From: Streptomyces luteolus
GTDB taxonomy: Bacteria; Actinomycetota; Actinomycetes; Streptomycetales; Streptomycetaceae
Direction: 5' to 3'
NCBI RefSeq assembly: GCF_029968015.1
Contig: NZ_JASCIS010000051.1
Location: 1 to 56,196 of the forward strand
DNA length: 56,196 nucleotides
Positions within the stretch are counted from its first letter, which is position 1, and each line of letters begins with the position of its first letter. Shown here one piece after another: positions 1-7,797 of this stretch. The notes beneath the pieces were generated by a model. It saw only the letters and a list, made by a program, of their open reading frames with translations. It did no database searches and was not told the DNA's origin. Both the position numbers and the translations under genes were made by a program.

Positions 1-998
1 CGGCCGCCCCGGCTCCGGCCGCGCCCGCCGCTCCCTCCCCGGCCGCCCAGGCCCCGGCTCAGGTGGACGACGGCGCGTACGTCACCCCGCTGGTCCGCAA
101 GCTCGCGTCGGAGAACGGCGTGGACCTGTCGACCGTCAAGGGCACCGGCGTCGGCGGTCGTATCCGCAAGCAGGACGTCATCGCCGCCGCGGAGGCCGCC
201 AAGGCCGCCGCCCCGGCCGCTGCCGCTCCGGCCGCCGCTGCCGCGCCGAAGGCCCCGGCCCTGGAGGTCTCTCCCCTCCGCGGCCAGACGGTCAAGCTGC
301 CGCGCATCCGCAAGGCCATCGCGGACAACATGCACAAGGCGCTGCAGGAGCAGGCGCAGCTGTCCTCGGTCATCGAGGTCGACATCACCAAGCTGATGAA
401 GCTGCGCGGCAAGGCCAAGGACGGCTTCGCCGCCCGCGAGGGCGTCAAGCTCTCCCCGATGCCGTTCTTCGTCAAGGCCGCCGTCCAGGCGCTGAAGGCC
501 CACCCGGTCATCAACGCCCGCCTGAACTACGACGAGGGCACGATCACCTACTTCGACTCCGAGAACGTCGGTATCGCCGTCGACTCGGAGAAGGGCCTGA
601 TGACCCCGGTCATCAAGGGTGCGGGTGACCTCAACATCGCGGGCATCGCCAAGAAGACGGCGGAGCTGGCCGACAAGGTCCGTACGAACAAGATCGCTCC
701 GGACGACCTGTCGGGCGCCACCTTCACGATCTCCAACACGGGTTCGCGCGGTGCGCTCTTCGACACGGTCATCGTCCCGCCGAACCAGGTCGCCATCCTG
801 GGCATCGGTGCCACGGTGAAGCGCCCCGTCGTCATCAACCACCCGGACCTGGGCGAGACCATCGCCGTCCGTGACATGACGTACGTGACGCTCTCCTACG
901 ACCACCGTCTGGTGGACGGCGCCGACGCCGCCCGCTACCTGACCACGGTCAAGCAGATCCTGGAGGCGGGCGAGTTCGAGGTCGAGCTCGGCCTCTGA
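1..998 (+). CDS. sucB: Dihydrolipoamide succinyltransferase (2-oxoglutarate dehydrogenase E2), 5' truncated by window
   Basis: The E2 core of the 2-oxoglutarate dehydrogenase complex transfers succinyl from lipoyl-lysine to CoA in the TCA cycle. The frame is open from base 3, so the lipoyl domain(s) and start lie upstream of the window. Visible in order are an Ala/Pro-rich linker, a peripheral subunit-binding domain (begins YVTPLVRKLA, about visible residues 26-60), a second Ala/Pro linker, and the acyltransferase domain with the catalytic DHRLVDG motif near base 905. It ends with TGA before a strong hairpin. An E2 of the pyruvate complex cannot be fully excluded from this part alone, but the position before a GntR gene and aceE matches Streptomyces sucB. 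Confidence 0.92.
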   Translation, partial: AAPAPAAPAAPSPAAQAPAQVDDGAYVTPLVRKLASENGVDLSTVKGTGVGGRIRKQDVIAAAEAAKAAAPAAAAPAAAAAPKAPALEVSPLRGQTVKLPRIRKAIADNMHKALQEQAQLSSVIEVDITKLMKLRGKAKDGFAAREGVKLSPMPFFVKAAVQALKAHPVINARLNYDEGTITYFDSENVGIAVDSEKGLMTPVIKGAGDLNIAGIAKKTAELADKVRTNKIAPDDLSGATFTISNTGSRGALFDTVIVPPNQVAILGIGATVKRPVVINHPDLGETIAVRDMTYVTLSYDHRLVDGADAARYLTTVKQILEAGEFEVELGL

Positions 999-1022
999 CC
1001 TGCGGGTTCCCGTAGTACGTCA

Positions 1023-1056
1023 GCGCCCCCGTCCGGAGCTCTCCGGGCGGGGGCGC
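1023..1056 (+). terminator. Hairpin terminator after sucB
   Basis: Arms 1023-1038 and 1041-1056 form a 16-bp GC-rich stem with one G-U pair and a very short loop, starting 25 bases after the sucB stop. Confidence 0.75.
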
Positions 1057-1202
1057 CGCCGTGTGCCTACCCGTCGGGCCGCCCGCGCGCGAGCGGCCCC
1101 GTAGCAGCCCCGCGTGACGGATCCCGCACCCCCCGCACATCCCAAGGTCGTGGTGAACGCCGTATCGTCGTCCCATCGCACCTGCCTGAGGAGCCACCAC
1201 CC

Positions 1203-1850
1203 ATGAGTTCGAGCCCCGGGACGGCCATGTCCGCGCCCGTCGTCCACTCGCTGCGCGACCAGATCCGCGAGCACATCGTGGAGGGGATCGTCAGCGGCCG
1301 CTGGAAGCCGGGCGAGCGCATCGTGGAGCGCCGGATCGCGGTCGAGTTGGAGGTCAGCCAGACCCCGGTGCGGGAGGCGCTGCGCGAGCTGGAGTCGCTC
1401 CGCCTGATCGAGTCGGCGCCGAACAAGGGCGTCCGCGTACGGAATCTGACCGCGGCCGACCTGGAGGAGAGCTACCCGGTACGGGCCGGCCTGGAGCAGA
1501 TCGCCGCCGAACTGGCCGCCGACCGCCTCGCCGAGGACTGCTCGGCCCTGGAGGCGCACGTGACGCCGCTCTACGAGGCCGACCGGAACGCCGACGGCAC
1601 GGCACAGGTGCGGCACACCGTCGGCTTCCACCGCGAACTGGTGCGCGCCGCGGGAAACTCCGTGCTCCTGCACACCTGGGAGGGCCTGGGCATCGAGGTG
1701 TTCACGGCCCTGTCGATCCGCTGGCTCGGCACGGTCCAGCAGTCGTACGCGGAGGAGCACGAGGCTCTGGTCGCGGCTTTCCGGCGGCGCGATCCGCAGA
1801 TCGGGGCGCTGGTCAAGGAGCACGTTCTGGGGTGCGCACCCCGAGCTTGA
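1203..1850 (+). CDS. GntR family transcriptional regulator (FadR/FCD type)
   Basis: A 215-aa DNA-binding regulator. An N-terminal winged helix (about residues 14-80, with SQTPVREALREL in the recognition-helix region) is followed by an all-helical FCD ligand domain (about 88-205) with scattered Asp/His residues of the kind that bind a metal or carboxylate effector. ATG is preceded by GAGGAG at a suitable distance. It sits alone between sucB and aceE, facing aceE. A TGATCGAT-C-ATCGATCA palindrome over the aceE -35 is the natural operator candidate, so control of pyruvate dehydrogenase by an organic acid is a reasonable inference. The ligand is unknown. Confidence 0.88.
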   Translation: MSSSPGTAMSAPVVHSLRDQIREHIVEGIVSGRWKPGERIVERRIAVELEVSQTPVREALRELESLRLIESAPNKGVRVRNLTAADLEESYPVRAGLEQIAAELAADRLAEDCSALEAHVTPLYEADRNADGTAQVRHTVGFHRELVRAAGNSVLLHTWEGLGIEVFTALSIRWLGTVQQSYAEEHEALVAAFRRRDPQIGALVKEHVLGCAPRA

Positions 1851-1876
1851 CCGTTCCTTGCTGTGGACCACGGCGC

Positions 1877-1952
1877 CGTCGATCGCCCTTCGGGCTCGTC
1901 CTCAAACTCCCCCAGCTACCGCTGGGAGGTGCCCCCAGACAGGCTGGATCTG
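1877..1952. repeat. Composite dispersed intergenic repeat
   Basis: A copy of the GATCGCCCTTCGGGCTCGTC family that also occurs at 19036-19082 and, inverted, at 48905-48949. Here the central GCCGG segment is replaced by a second repeat type, CCCCCAGC...GCTGGGAGG...CCCCCAG, which also occurs around 29810-29940. It looks like one repeat inserted in another. The rest of this 362-base gene-free stretch holds a terminator, a palindrome and the aceE promoter, listed separately. Confidence 0.6.
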
Positions 1953-2005
1953 CTCACCTGCCGCGCGTGACGCCCAAAAGTGCGTCCACTTTGACCGAAT
2001 TAGGC

Positions 2006-2040
2006 GGCACCCCGTGCCCGAACCCCAGGCACGGGGTGCC
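2006..2040 (+). terminator. Hairpin terminator between the GntR gene and aceE
   Basis: A perfect 13-bp inverted repeat, GGCACCCCGTGCC at 2006-2018 and its complement at 2028-2040, with a 9-base loop, followed by a T-rich run. It probably ends the GntR transcript and separates it from the aceE promoter. Confidence 0.65.
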
Positions 2041-2041
2041 G

Positions 2042-2061
2042 ATTTCTCTACGTAGAGAAAT
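2042..2061. promoter_or_regulatory. Perfect 20-bp palindrome, possible operator
   Basis: ATTTCTCTAC followed directly by its reverse complement, with no spacer, lies 16 bases upstream of the predicted aceE -35. The zero spacer and AT content unlike the surroundings suggest a protein-binding site rather than a terminator. The cognate regulator is not known to me. Confidence 0.45.
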
Positions 2062-2077
2062 TTCTCCCCTCAACCCT

Positions 2078-2107
2078 TTGATCGATCATCGATCAGCGGC
2101 TTACAGT
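2078..2107 (+). promoter_or_regulatory. Predicted aceE promoter overlapped by a GntR-type operator
   Basis: TTGATC (2078-2083) and TACAGT (2102-2107) are spaced 18 bases, close to the main vegetative consensus. The perfect odd palindrome TGATCGAT-C-ATCGATCA (2079-2095) covers the -35 and most of the spacer, so a bound dimer would block polymerase. Short palindromes of this kind are typical GntR-family operators, and a GntR gene lies directly upstream. Confidence 0.6.
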
Positions 2108-2212
2108 CGACGGCGGGCTGCACCCAGCCCGCCGCCCTGTCCTGCCAGATAGGGCCATCTCCACCCCCTCTTCCGCGATGTCGCGGGAGAACCTGTCCGG
2201 AAGGCGTCGATC

Positions 2213-4909
2213 ATGACCGACCCCGTAGGCAAGCTTCCGAGCCAGCTGGACCAGCTGCCGGACCGCGACCCCGAGGAGACCGCCGAGTGGGCGGCCTCCG
2301 TGGACGCCGTGAGTGAGCACGCCGGTACGCATCGCGCGGAGTACCTGCTGCGCCGTACCCTCCAGCACGCCGAGGACGCGGGCCTCGCCCTCCCCCGGCT
2401 CCTGGAGACGGATTACGTCAACACCATCCCCACCTCCGCCGAGCCCGCCATCGAGGGCGACGAGGAGCTGGAGCGGAAGATCACCGCGTGGAACCGCTGG
2501 AACGCGGCCGCCATGGTGACCCGCGGCTCCAAGCACGGCGTCGGCGGCCACATCGCCACCTTCGCCTCCGCCGCCTGGCTCTACGAGACGGGCTTCAACC
2601 ACTTCTTCCGCGGCAAGGAGCAGGACGGCTCCGGCGACCAGCTCTACATCCAGGGCCACGCGTCGCCCGGCATCTACGCCCGCGCCTTCCTGGACGGCCG
2701 CCTCAGCGAGCAGCAGCTCGACCACTTCCGGCAGGAGGCGGGCGGCAACGGCCTCCCGTCGTACCCGCACCCGCGCCGCCTGCCCTGGCTGTGGGAGTTC
2801 CCCACGGTCTCCATGGGCCTCGGCCCGCTCTCCGCGATCTACCAGGCGCGGTTCAACCGCTACCTGACCAACCGCGGCATCAAGGACGTCTCCAGCTCCC
2901 ACGTGTGGGCGTTCCTCGGTGACGGCGAGATGGACGAGCCCGAGTCGACGGCGGCACTCGCACTCGCCTCGCGCGAGGGCCTGGACAACCTGACCTTCGT
3001 CATCAACTGCAACCTGCAGCGCCTCGACGGCCCGGTCCGCGCCAACTTCAAGATCGTGCAGGAGCTGGAGGCCCAGTTCCGCGGCGCCGGCTGGAACGTC
3101 GTGAAGTCGCTCTGGGGCAACGCCTGGGACGAGCTCTTCCAGCTCGACACCAACGGCGCCCTGGTCCGCCGCATCCGTGAGGTCCCGGACGCGCAGATCC
3201 AGACGTACCAGACGCGTGACGCCGCCTACATCCGCGAGCACTTCTTCGCGGGCGACCCGGCGCTCGTCCAGCTCGGCAAGTCGCTCAGCGACGACAAGAT
3301 CATCGAGTGCTTCCAGCTGTCGCGCGGTGGCCACGAGCCGCGCAAGGTGTACGCCGCGTACAAGGCCGCCCTCGCGCACAAGGGCGCGCCGACCGTGATC
3401 CTGGCCCAGACGGTCAAGGGCTTCACGCTCGGCGAGGGCTTCGCGTCGAAGAACGCCAACCACCAGATGAAGAAGCTCACGGTGGACGAGTTCAAGAACA
3501 TGCGCGACCTGCTCGAACTCCCCATCAAGGACAGCGACTTCGTCGACGGCCAGGTGCCTTACGGCCACCCCGGCGCCGACTCTCCCGAGGTCCGCTACCT
3601 CCAGGAGCGCCGCGCCGCCCTCGGCGGTCCGGCCCCGGCCCGCCGCACGCAGCCGCTGCCCGCGCTGCCCGAGGCCGCCGCGAAGACCTTCGCCGCCTTC
3701 GACAAGGGCTCCGGCTCGCAGTCGGTGGCGACGACGATGGCGTTCGTGCGTCTCGCCAAGGACCTGATGCGGGACAAGACCTCCGGCAAGCGCTGGGTCC
3801 CGATCGTCCCGGACGAGGCCCGCACCTTCGGTATGGAGTCGCTGTTCCCGGCGCTCGGCATCTACTCGCCGAAGGGCCAGACGTACGAGCCGGTCGACCG
3901 CGACCAGTTGATGTACTACCGCGAGGCCAAGGACGGCCAGATCCTCAACGAGGGCATCACCGAGGCCGGCTCGATGGCCGACTTCATCGCCGCGGCGTCG
4001 TCGTACGCCACGCACGGCGAGACGATGATCCCCTTCTACATCTTCTACTCGATGTTCGGCTGGCAGCGCACGGCCGACCAGATGTGGCAGCTCGGCGACC
4101 AGCTCGGCAAGGGCTTCCTGATCGGTGCCACGGCCGGTCGTACGACGCTGACGGGTGAGGGTCTCCAGCACGCCGACGGCCACTCGCCGATGATCGCGGC
4201 GACCAACCCGGCGGCGCTGACGTACGACCCGGCGTTCGCGTACGAGGTCGCGGCGATCGTCAAGGACGGTCTGCGGAGGATGTACGGCGAGGCCGCGCCC
4301 GGCGAGGACTCGAACGTCTTCTACTACCTCACGGTCTACAACGAGCCGATGCCGCAGCCCGCGAAGCCCGAGGGCGTCGACGAGGGCATCGTGAAGGGCC
4401 TGTACCGCTTCAACACGTCCGAGTCCGCGGGCCTCTCCGTCGCCTCGGACGCCCCGCGCACCCAGCTGATGTCCTCCGGTACGGCGATCCACTGGGCGCT
4501 CAAGGCGCAGCGGCTGCTGTCCGAGGAGTGGGGTGTCGCCGCCGACGTATGGTCCGCGACCTCCTGGACCGAGCTGCGGCGCGACGCCCTGGAGTCCGAC
4601 GCGGCGCTGCTGCGCGGCGAGGAGCGCACGCCGTACGTCCGCCAGGCGCTGGAGGGTGTCACCTCGCCGGTGCTCGCGGTCACGGACTACATGCGGCAGG
4701 TGCCGGACCAGATCGCGCAGTGGGTCGAGCAGGACTACACGTCCCTCGGCGCGGACGGCTTCGGCCTCTCCGACACCCGGGACGCGGCCCGTCGCCACTT
4801 CGGCGTCGACGCGGAGTCCATCGTGGTGGCGGCGCTGGCGCAGCTTGCACGCCGCGGTGAGGTGTCCGCTGCCGCGGTCAAGGAGGCCCGGGAGAAGTAC
4901 GGGCTCTGA
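2213..4909 (+). CDS. aceE: Pyruvate dehydrogenase E1 component, homodimeric type
   Basis: Decarboxylates pyruvate with thiamine diphosphate and passes the acetyl group to lipoyl-E2, linking glycolysis to acetyl-CoA. The 898-aa length is normal for the single-chain AceE family. The thiamine-diphosphate motif begins GDGEMDEPE near residue 236 and runs to NLQRLDG about 30 residues on. C-terminal transketolase-like segments such as GITEAGSMADF and TAGRTTLTGEGLQHADGHS are intact. ATG follows a GGAAGG-like site. It has its own predicted promoter and terminator, so it is probably monocistronic. The E2 and E3 subunits are not adjacent. Confidence 0.96.
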   Translation: MTDPVGKLPSQLDQLPDRDPEETAEWAASVDAVSEHAGTHRAEYLLRRTLQHAEDAGLALPRLLETDYVNTIPTSAEPAIEGDEELERKITAWNRWNAAAMVTRGSKHGVGGHIATFASAAWLYETGFNHFFRGKEQDGSGDQLYIQGHASPGIYARAFLDGRLSEQQLDHFRQEAGGNGLPSYPHPRRLPWLWEFPTVSMGLGPLSAIYQARFNRYLTNRGIKDVSSSHVWAFLGDGEMDEPESTAALALASREGLDNLTFVINCNLQRLDGPVRANFKIVQELEAQFRGAGWNVVKSLWGNAWDELFQLDTNGALVRRIREVPDAQIQTYQTRDAAYIREHFFAGDPALVQLGKSLSDDKIIECFQLSRGGHEPRKVYAAYKAALAHKGAPTVILAQTVKGFTLGEGFASKNANHQMKKLTVDEFKNMRDLLELPIKDSDFVDGQVPYGHPGADSPEVRYLQERRAALGGPAPARRTQPLPALPEAAAKTFAAFDKGSGSQSVATTMAFVRLAKDLMRDKTSGKRWVPIVPDEARTFGMESLFPALGIYSPKGQTYEPVDRDQLMYYREAKDGQILNEGITEAGSMADFIAAASSYATHGETMIPFYIFYSMFGWQRTADQMWQLGDQLGKGFLIGATAGRTTLTGEGLQHADGHSPMIAATNPAALTYDPAFAYEVAAIVKDGLRRMYGEAAPGEDSNVFYYLTVYNEPMPQPAKPEGVDEGIVKGLYRFNTSESAGLSVASDAPRTQLMSSGTAIHWALKAQRLLSEEWGVAADVWSATSWTELRRDALESDAALLRGEERTPYVRQALEGVTSPVLAVTDYMRQVPDQIAQWVEQDYTSLGADGFGLSDTRDAARRHFGVDAESIVVAALAQLARRGEVSAAAVKEAREKYGL

Positions 4910-4925
4910 GCCCTGTCTCGTAGGT

Positions 4926-4958
4926 CGGCCCCCGTCACGCTCGTCGTGGCGGGGGCCG
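4926..4958 (+). terminator. Hairpin terminator after aceE
   Basis: A 14-bp stem (4926-4939 with 4945-4958) containing one G-U pair and a 5-base loop begins 17 bases after the aceE stop. Confidence 0.75.
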
Positions 4959-4964
4959 GTTCCA

Positions 4965-5134
4965 TTTCCCCACCCCGCCCCTTCCCGAAAGCCTGCGGCG
5001 CTTCGGGGGCCAGCCCCCGGACCCCCGCTCCTCAAACGCCGGAGGGGCTGGAATTGGCCCGCACAATTCAGCCCCTCCGGCGTTTGAGGAGGCCCGTCCG
5101 GCGAGGACTTTCGGGAAGGGGCGGGGTGGGGAAA
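4965..5134. repeat. Nested inverted-repeat element, copy 1
   Basis: Outer arms 4965-4991 and 5108-5134 are perfect 27-bp complements. Inside them a perfect 23-bp pair (5028-5050 and 5069-5091) forms a second hairpin, and a small 7-bp hairpin (5004-5019) lies in the left spacer. Copy 2 at 13964-14126 has the same architecture in the opposite orientation. There is no transposase and no obvious target duplication. The right outer arm ends 10 bases before the next start codon and supplies its purine-rich leader. Confidence 0.8.
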
Positions 5135-5144
5135 GAATCACCGC

Positions 5145-6116
5145 ATGCGTGCCGCTCGCCTCATCAAGATGGTGCTTCTGCTCCAGAACCGGCCCTCCAT
5201 GACCGCCGCCGAGCTCGCGGCCGAGCTCGAAGTCTCCGAGCGCACCGTGACCCGCGACGCCCAGGCCCTCTCCGAAGCCGGCGTCCCCGTGTACGCGGAC
5301 CGAGGCCGCCTCGGCGGGTACCGGCTGATCGGCGGCTACCGCACCCGCCTCACGGGCCTCGCCCGCAGCGAGGCGGAGGCGCTGTTCCTGTCCGGCGTGC
5401 CGGGCGCCCTGCGCGAGATGGGGTTGGAGGACGCCGCGTCCGCCGCCCGCCTGAAGGTCTCGGCGGCGCTGCTGCCCAGCCTCCGGGACGCCTCGCGCAG
5501 CGCCTCGCAGCGGTTCCACCTGGACGCGCCTGGCTGGTTCCGGGAGGCGGACCCGCCCGAGCTGCTGCCGGTCGTGGCCGACGCGGTGTGGGACGACCGC
5601 CTCGTCACCGCCCGCTACCGCCGCCAGGACACGGAGGTGGAGCGGGAGTTGGAGCCGTACGGGCTGATCCTGAAGGCGGGTGTCTGGTACCTGTGCGCCC
5701 GCGTCCCGGAGCACAAGGCCCACCGGGTGTACCGGATCGACCGGTTCACCTCCGTCACGCCCGGCGAGGAACGCTTCGTACGGGACGAGGAGTTCGAGCT
5801 GCCCCGGTTCTGGGAGGAGCGGGCGGAGCAGTTCGCGCGCTCGATCCTCCGCTCCGCGGCCGTCCTGCGCCTCTCCCCCGCGGGCGCGCGCAGGCTGCCG
5901 TACGTCACCGGCCCGGCCGCCGCCCGCGAGGCCCTGGAGGCGGCCGGTCCCGCGGACGAGCAGGGGTGGGTGCGGATCGTGCTGCCGGTGGAGAACGACG
6001 AGGTCGCGTACAGCCAGCTGATCGTGCTCGGCGCCGAGTGCGAGGTGCTCGAACCGGCCGCGCTGCGCGGCCGGTTCACGGAGACGGCCGCCCGGCTCGG
6101 GGAGCTCTACCGGTAA
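5145..6116 (+). CDS. WYL-domain transcriptional regulator (YafY-like, HTH_11)
   Basis: A 323-aa regulator. The N-terminal winged helix-turn-helix (about 1-60, with ELEVSERTVTRDAQAL as the DNA-contacting part) is followed by a WYL domain and WCX-type C-terminus (about 135-320), thought in this family to bind nucleic acid or small ligands. Its leader is formed by the right arm of the nested repeat, so its translation could be affected by that structure. Its 3' end overlaps the convergent SDR gene by 10 bases. Target genes are unknown; the convergent SDR is a candidate by position only. Confidence 0.88.
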   Translation: MRAARLIKMVLLLQNRPSMTAAELAAELEVSERTVTRDAQALSEAGVPVYADRGRLGGYRLIGGYRTRLTGLARSEAEALFLSGVPGALREMGLEDAASAARLKVSAALLPSLRDASRSASQRFHLDAPGWFREADPPELLPVVADAVWDDRLVTARYRRQDTEVERELEPYGLILKAGVWYLCARVPEHKAHRVYRIDRFTSVTPGEERFVRDEEFELPRFWEERAEQFARSILRSAAVLRLSPAGARRLPYVTGPAAAREALEAAGPADEQGWVRIVLPVENDEVAYSQLIVLGAECEVLEPAALRGRFTETAARLGELYR

Positions 6117-7126
6117 CCGGTGACGTCCGCTTCGGGGGCGGTCTGGTCGACCTCCGTCAGGTAGCGCCAGGCGTCCGGCGCCGAACCGTCCACGTCGGTC
6201 ACGCCGTACTCCCGCGCGAGTCCGCCGCTGGACAGGGACGTGCCGTTGAACCGGGCGAGGTCCGGGTCGGCGGCGAGTGCGGCGAGGGTGCGGCCGATGT
6301 AGGTGGGGGTCTCGGAGATCGCGAAGTGCGGGTTCTGCTCGCAGCCGTCGAGCCAGTTCTCCTCGGTGACCTTGAAGTACGTGTCGAGCATCGCCTCGGA
6401 GCGCAGCCAGCCCGGCGTCAGGGCAACCGCCGTGCAGCCGTACTCCTTGAGTTCCTCGGCGAGGCCGCGGGCCATCCGCAGCGGGGCCGACTTGGCGAGG
6501 TCGTAGTAGAACGGCTCGCGGTAGCGGCGGTTGTACTCCTCGGTGCCGTCGGTGACCTCCACCACCAGGCCGCCGGGGTTGCGGATCAGCAGCGGCAGGG
6601 CGCAGCTGCTGGTGACGATGTGGGACTCCACCCCGAGGCGCAGCACGCGCAGGCCCTTGTCGAGGTCGTGCTCCCACATCTTGCGGCCCCACTCGACGTG
6701 GACGTCACCGCCCCAGATGTCGTTGACCAGGATGTCGAGCCGGCCCTGCTCCCGGTCGATCCGGTCGACGAGCGCGCGGACCTGCTCGGGGTCGAGATGG
6801 TCGGTGGGTACGGCGACGCCCCGGCCGCCGGACTCCGCGCCCGCCTCGGTGACGAGTTCGGCGGTGCCTTCGATGGTCTCGTCGTCGCGGCCGACCTCGC
6901 TGGTGTGCTCGCGGGTGGTGCGGCCCGTCGCGTACACGGTGGCCCCGGCGCGCCCGAGCTCCACGGCCATGGCCCGGCCCGCACCCCGGGTCGCGCCCGC
7001 GACCAGGGCGATCTTTCCGCGGAGCGGGCCGGAAGCGGTGGCGGAGGTTCCAGGGTCGGCTGCGGAGGTTCCAAGGCCGGCCGCGGAGGTTCCAAGGCCG
7101 GCTGCGGGTGTTCCTTTGTCGGTCAT
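6107..7126 (-). CDS. SDR family oxidoreductase with a repeat-encoded N-terminal tail
   Basis: A short-chain dehydrogenase/reductase, 339 aa from the chosen ATG. The nucleotide-binding motif GATRGAG is at residues 44-50, VNDIWGG (134-140) replaces the usual NNAG, and the catalytic Tyr208/Lys212 pair lies in YYDLAK. Residues 5-30 are an Ala/Gly/Ser/Thr tail encoded by 21-bp tandem repeats ahead of the Rossmann fold. An upstream in-frame start would give 393 aa but adds no domain. The substrate is unknown. Confidence 0.85.
   Translation of the reverse strand: MTDKGTPAAGLGTSAAGLGTSAADPGTSATASGPLRGKIALVAGATRGAGRAMAVELGRAGATVYATGRTTREHTSEVGRDDETIEGTAELVTEAGAESGGRGVAVPTDHLDPEQVRALVDRIDREQGRLDILVNDIWGGDVHVEWGRKMWEHDLDKGLRVLRLGVESHIVTSSCALPLLIRNPGGLVVEVTDGTEEYNRRYREPFYYDLAKSAPLRMARGLAEELKEYGCTAVALTPGWLRSEAMLDTYFKVTEENWLDGCEQNPHFAISETPTYIGRTLAALAADPDLARFNGTSLSSGGLAREYGVTDVDGSAPDAWRYLTEVDQTAPEADVTGYR
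7041..7123. repeat. 21-bp tandem repeat inside the SDR gene
   Basis: Three units of GCGGAGGTTCCAAGGCCGGC plus one base (7041-7061, 7062-7082, 7083-7103) and a degenerate fourth run to the start codon. They encode a repeated seven-residue Gly-Thr-Ser-Ala-Ala-Gly-Leu tail on the minus strand. Copy changes would stay in frame. Confidence 0.85.
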
Positions 7127-7250
7127 ACGGAGAGCCTGGCAGCGAATCCGGACATCTTCTGTCTGGAAGGCGGCGGCGCGCGGTCGTACCAGTAACAAGA
7201 GCCGCACTCCGGGTGCGTCGGCCCCGCCCAGGCACGATGCTGGTCCCGTG

Positions 7251-7775
7251 ATGGACGAGACGGAGTTCTGGGAGCTCATCGACAGCACCCGCGCGGCCGC
7301 CGACGGCGACCCGGAGGACCACGCCGACCTGCTCGTGGAACGCCTGGCACGACTCGACCCGGACGCCGTCCTGGACTTCGCCCGCCACTTCGAGGCCCGC
7401 TACAACCGCGCCTACCGCTGGGACCTGTGGGGCGCGGCCGCCGTCCTGCTCGACGGGGCCAGCGACGACGCCTTCGACTTCTTCCGCTGCTGGCTGATCG
7501 GCCAGGGCCGGGAGGTCTTCGAGGGCGCCCTGCACGACCCGGACACGCTCGCCGACCTCCTGGACGACTTCGACGAGGAGATCGACGGCGACGCCGAGGA
7601 GTTGGGGTACGCGGCCGACGAGGCGTACGAGCAGTTGACCGGCACGGTCGCCGCCGACCTGGGCATTCCGCCCGCGCCCGCCGAACCGCAGGGCACGCCC
7701 GTCGACTTCGAGGACGACACGGCGCTCGCCCGCTACTACCCGAAGCTGTGGGACCGGTTCGGGGCGCAGGACTGA
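7251..7775 (+). CDS. DUF4240 domain protein
   Basis: A 174-aa acidic protein that begins MDETEFWELIDSTR, the signature start of DUF4240 proteins, with the family pattern of Asp/Glu-rich helices throughout. It is cytosolic, with no signal or membrane segment. A GTG lies one codon upstream and could also be the start. It is divergent from the SDR gene and convergent with the phosphatase gene, 22 bases from stop to stop. The function of the family is unknown to me. Confidence 0.82.
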   Translation: MDETEFWELIDSTRAAADGDPEDHADLLVERLARLDPDAVLDFARHFEARYNRAYRWDLWGAAAVLLDGASDDAFDFFRCWLIGQGREVFEGALHDPDTLADLLDDFDEEIDGDAEELGYAADEAYEQLTGTVAADLGIPPAPAEPQGTPVDFEDDTALARYYPKLWDRFGAQD

Positions 7776-7797
7776 CCACCCCTGACCAGGCCACGGC

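Noticed and set aside
2093..5035. A 980-codon open frame antisense to aceE
   Set aside because: It is a by-product of high-GC codon bias in the reverse frame; the composition is Arg/Val/Leu-rich with no domain and the sense gene is certain.
4965..5134. The nested element as an insertion sequence
   Set aside because: No transposase frame of any length and no target duplication visible; at most a non-autonomous element.
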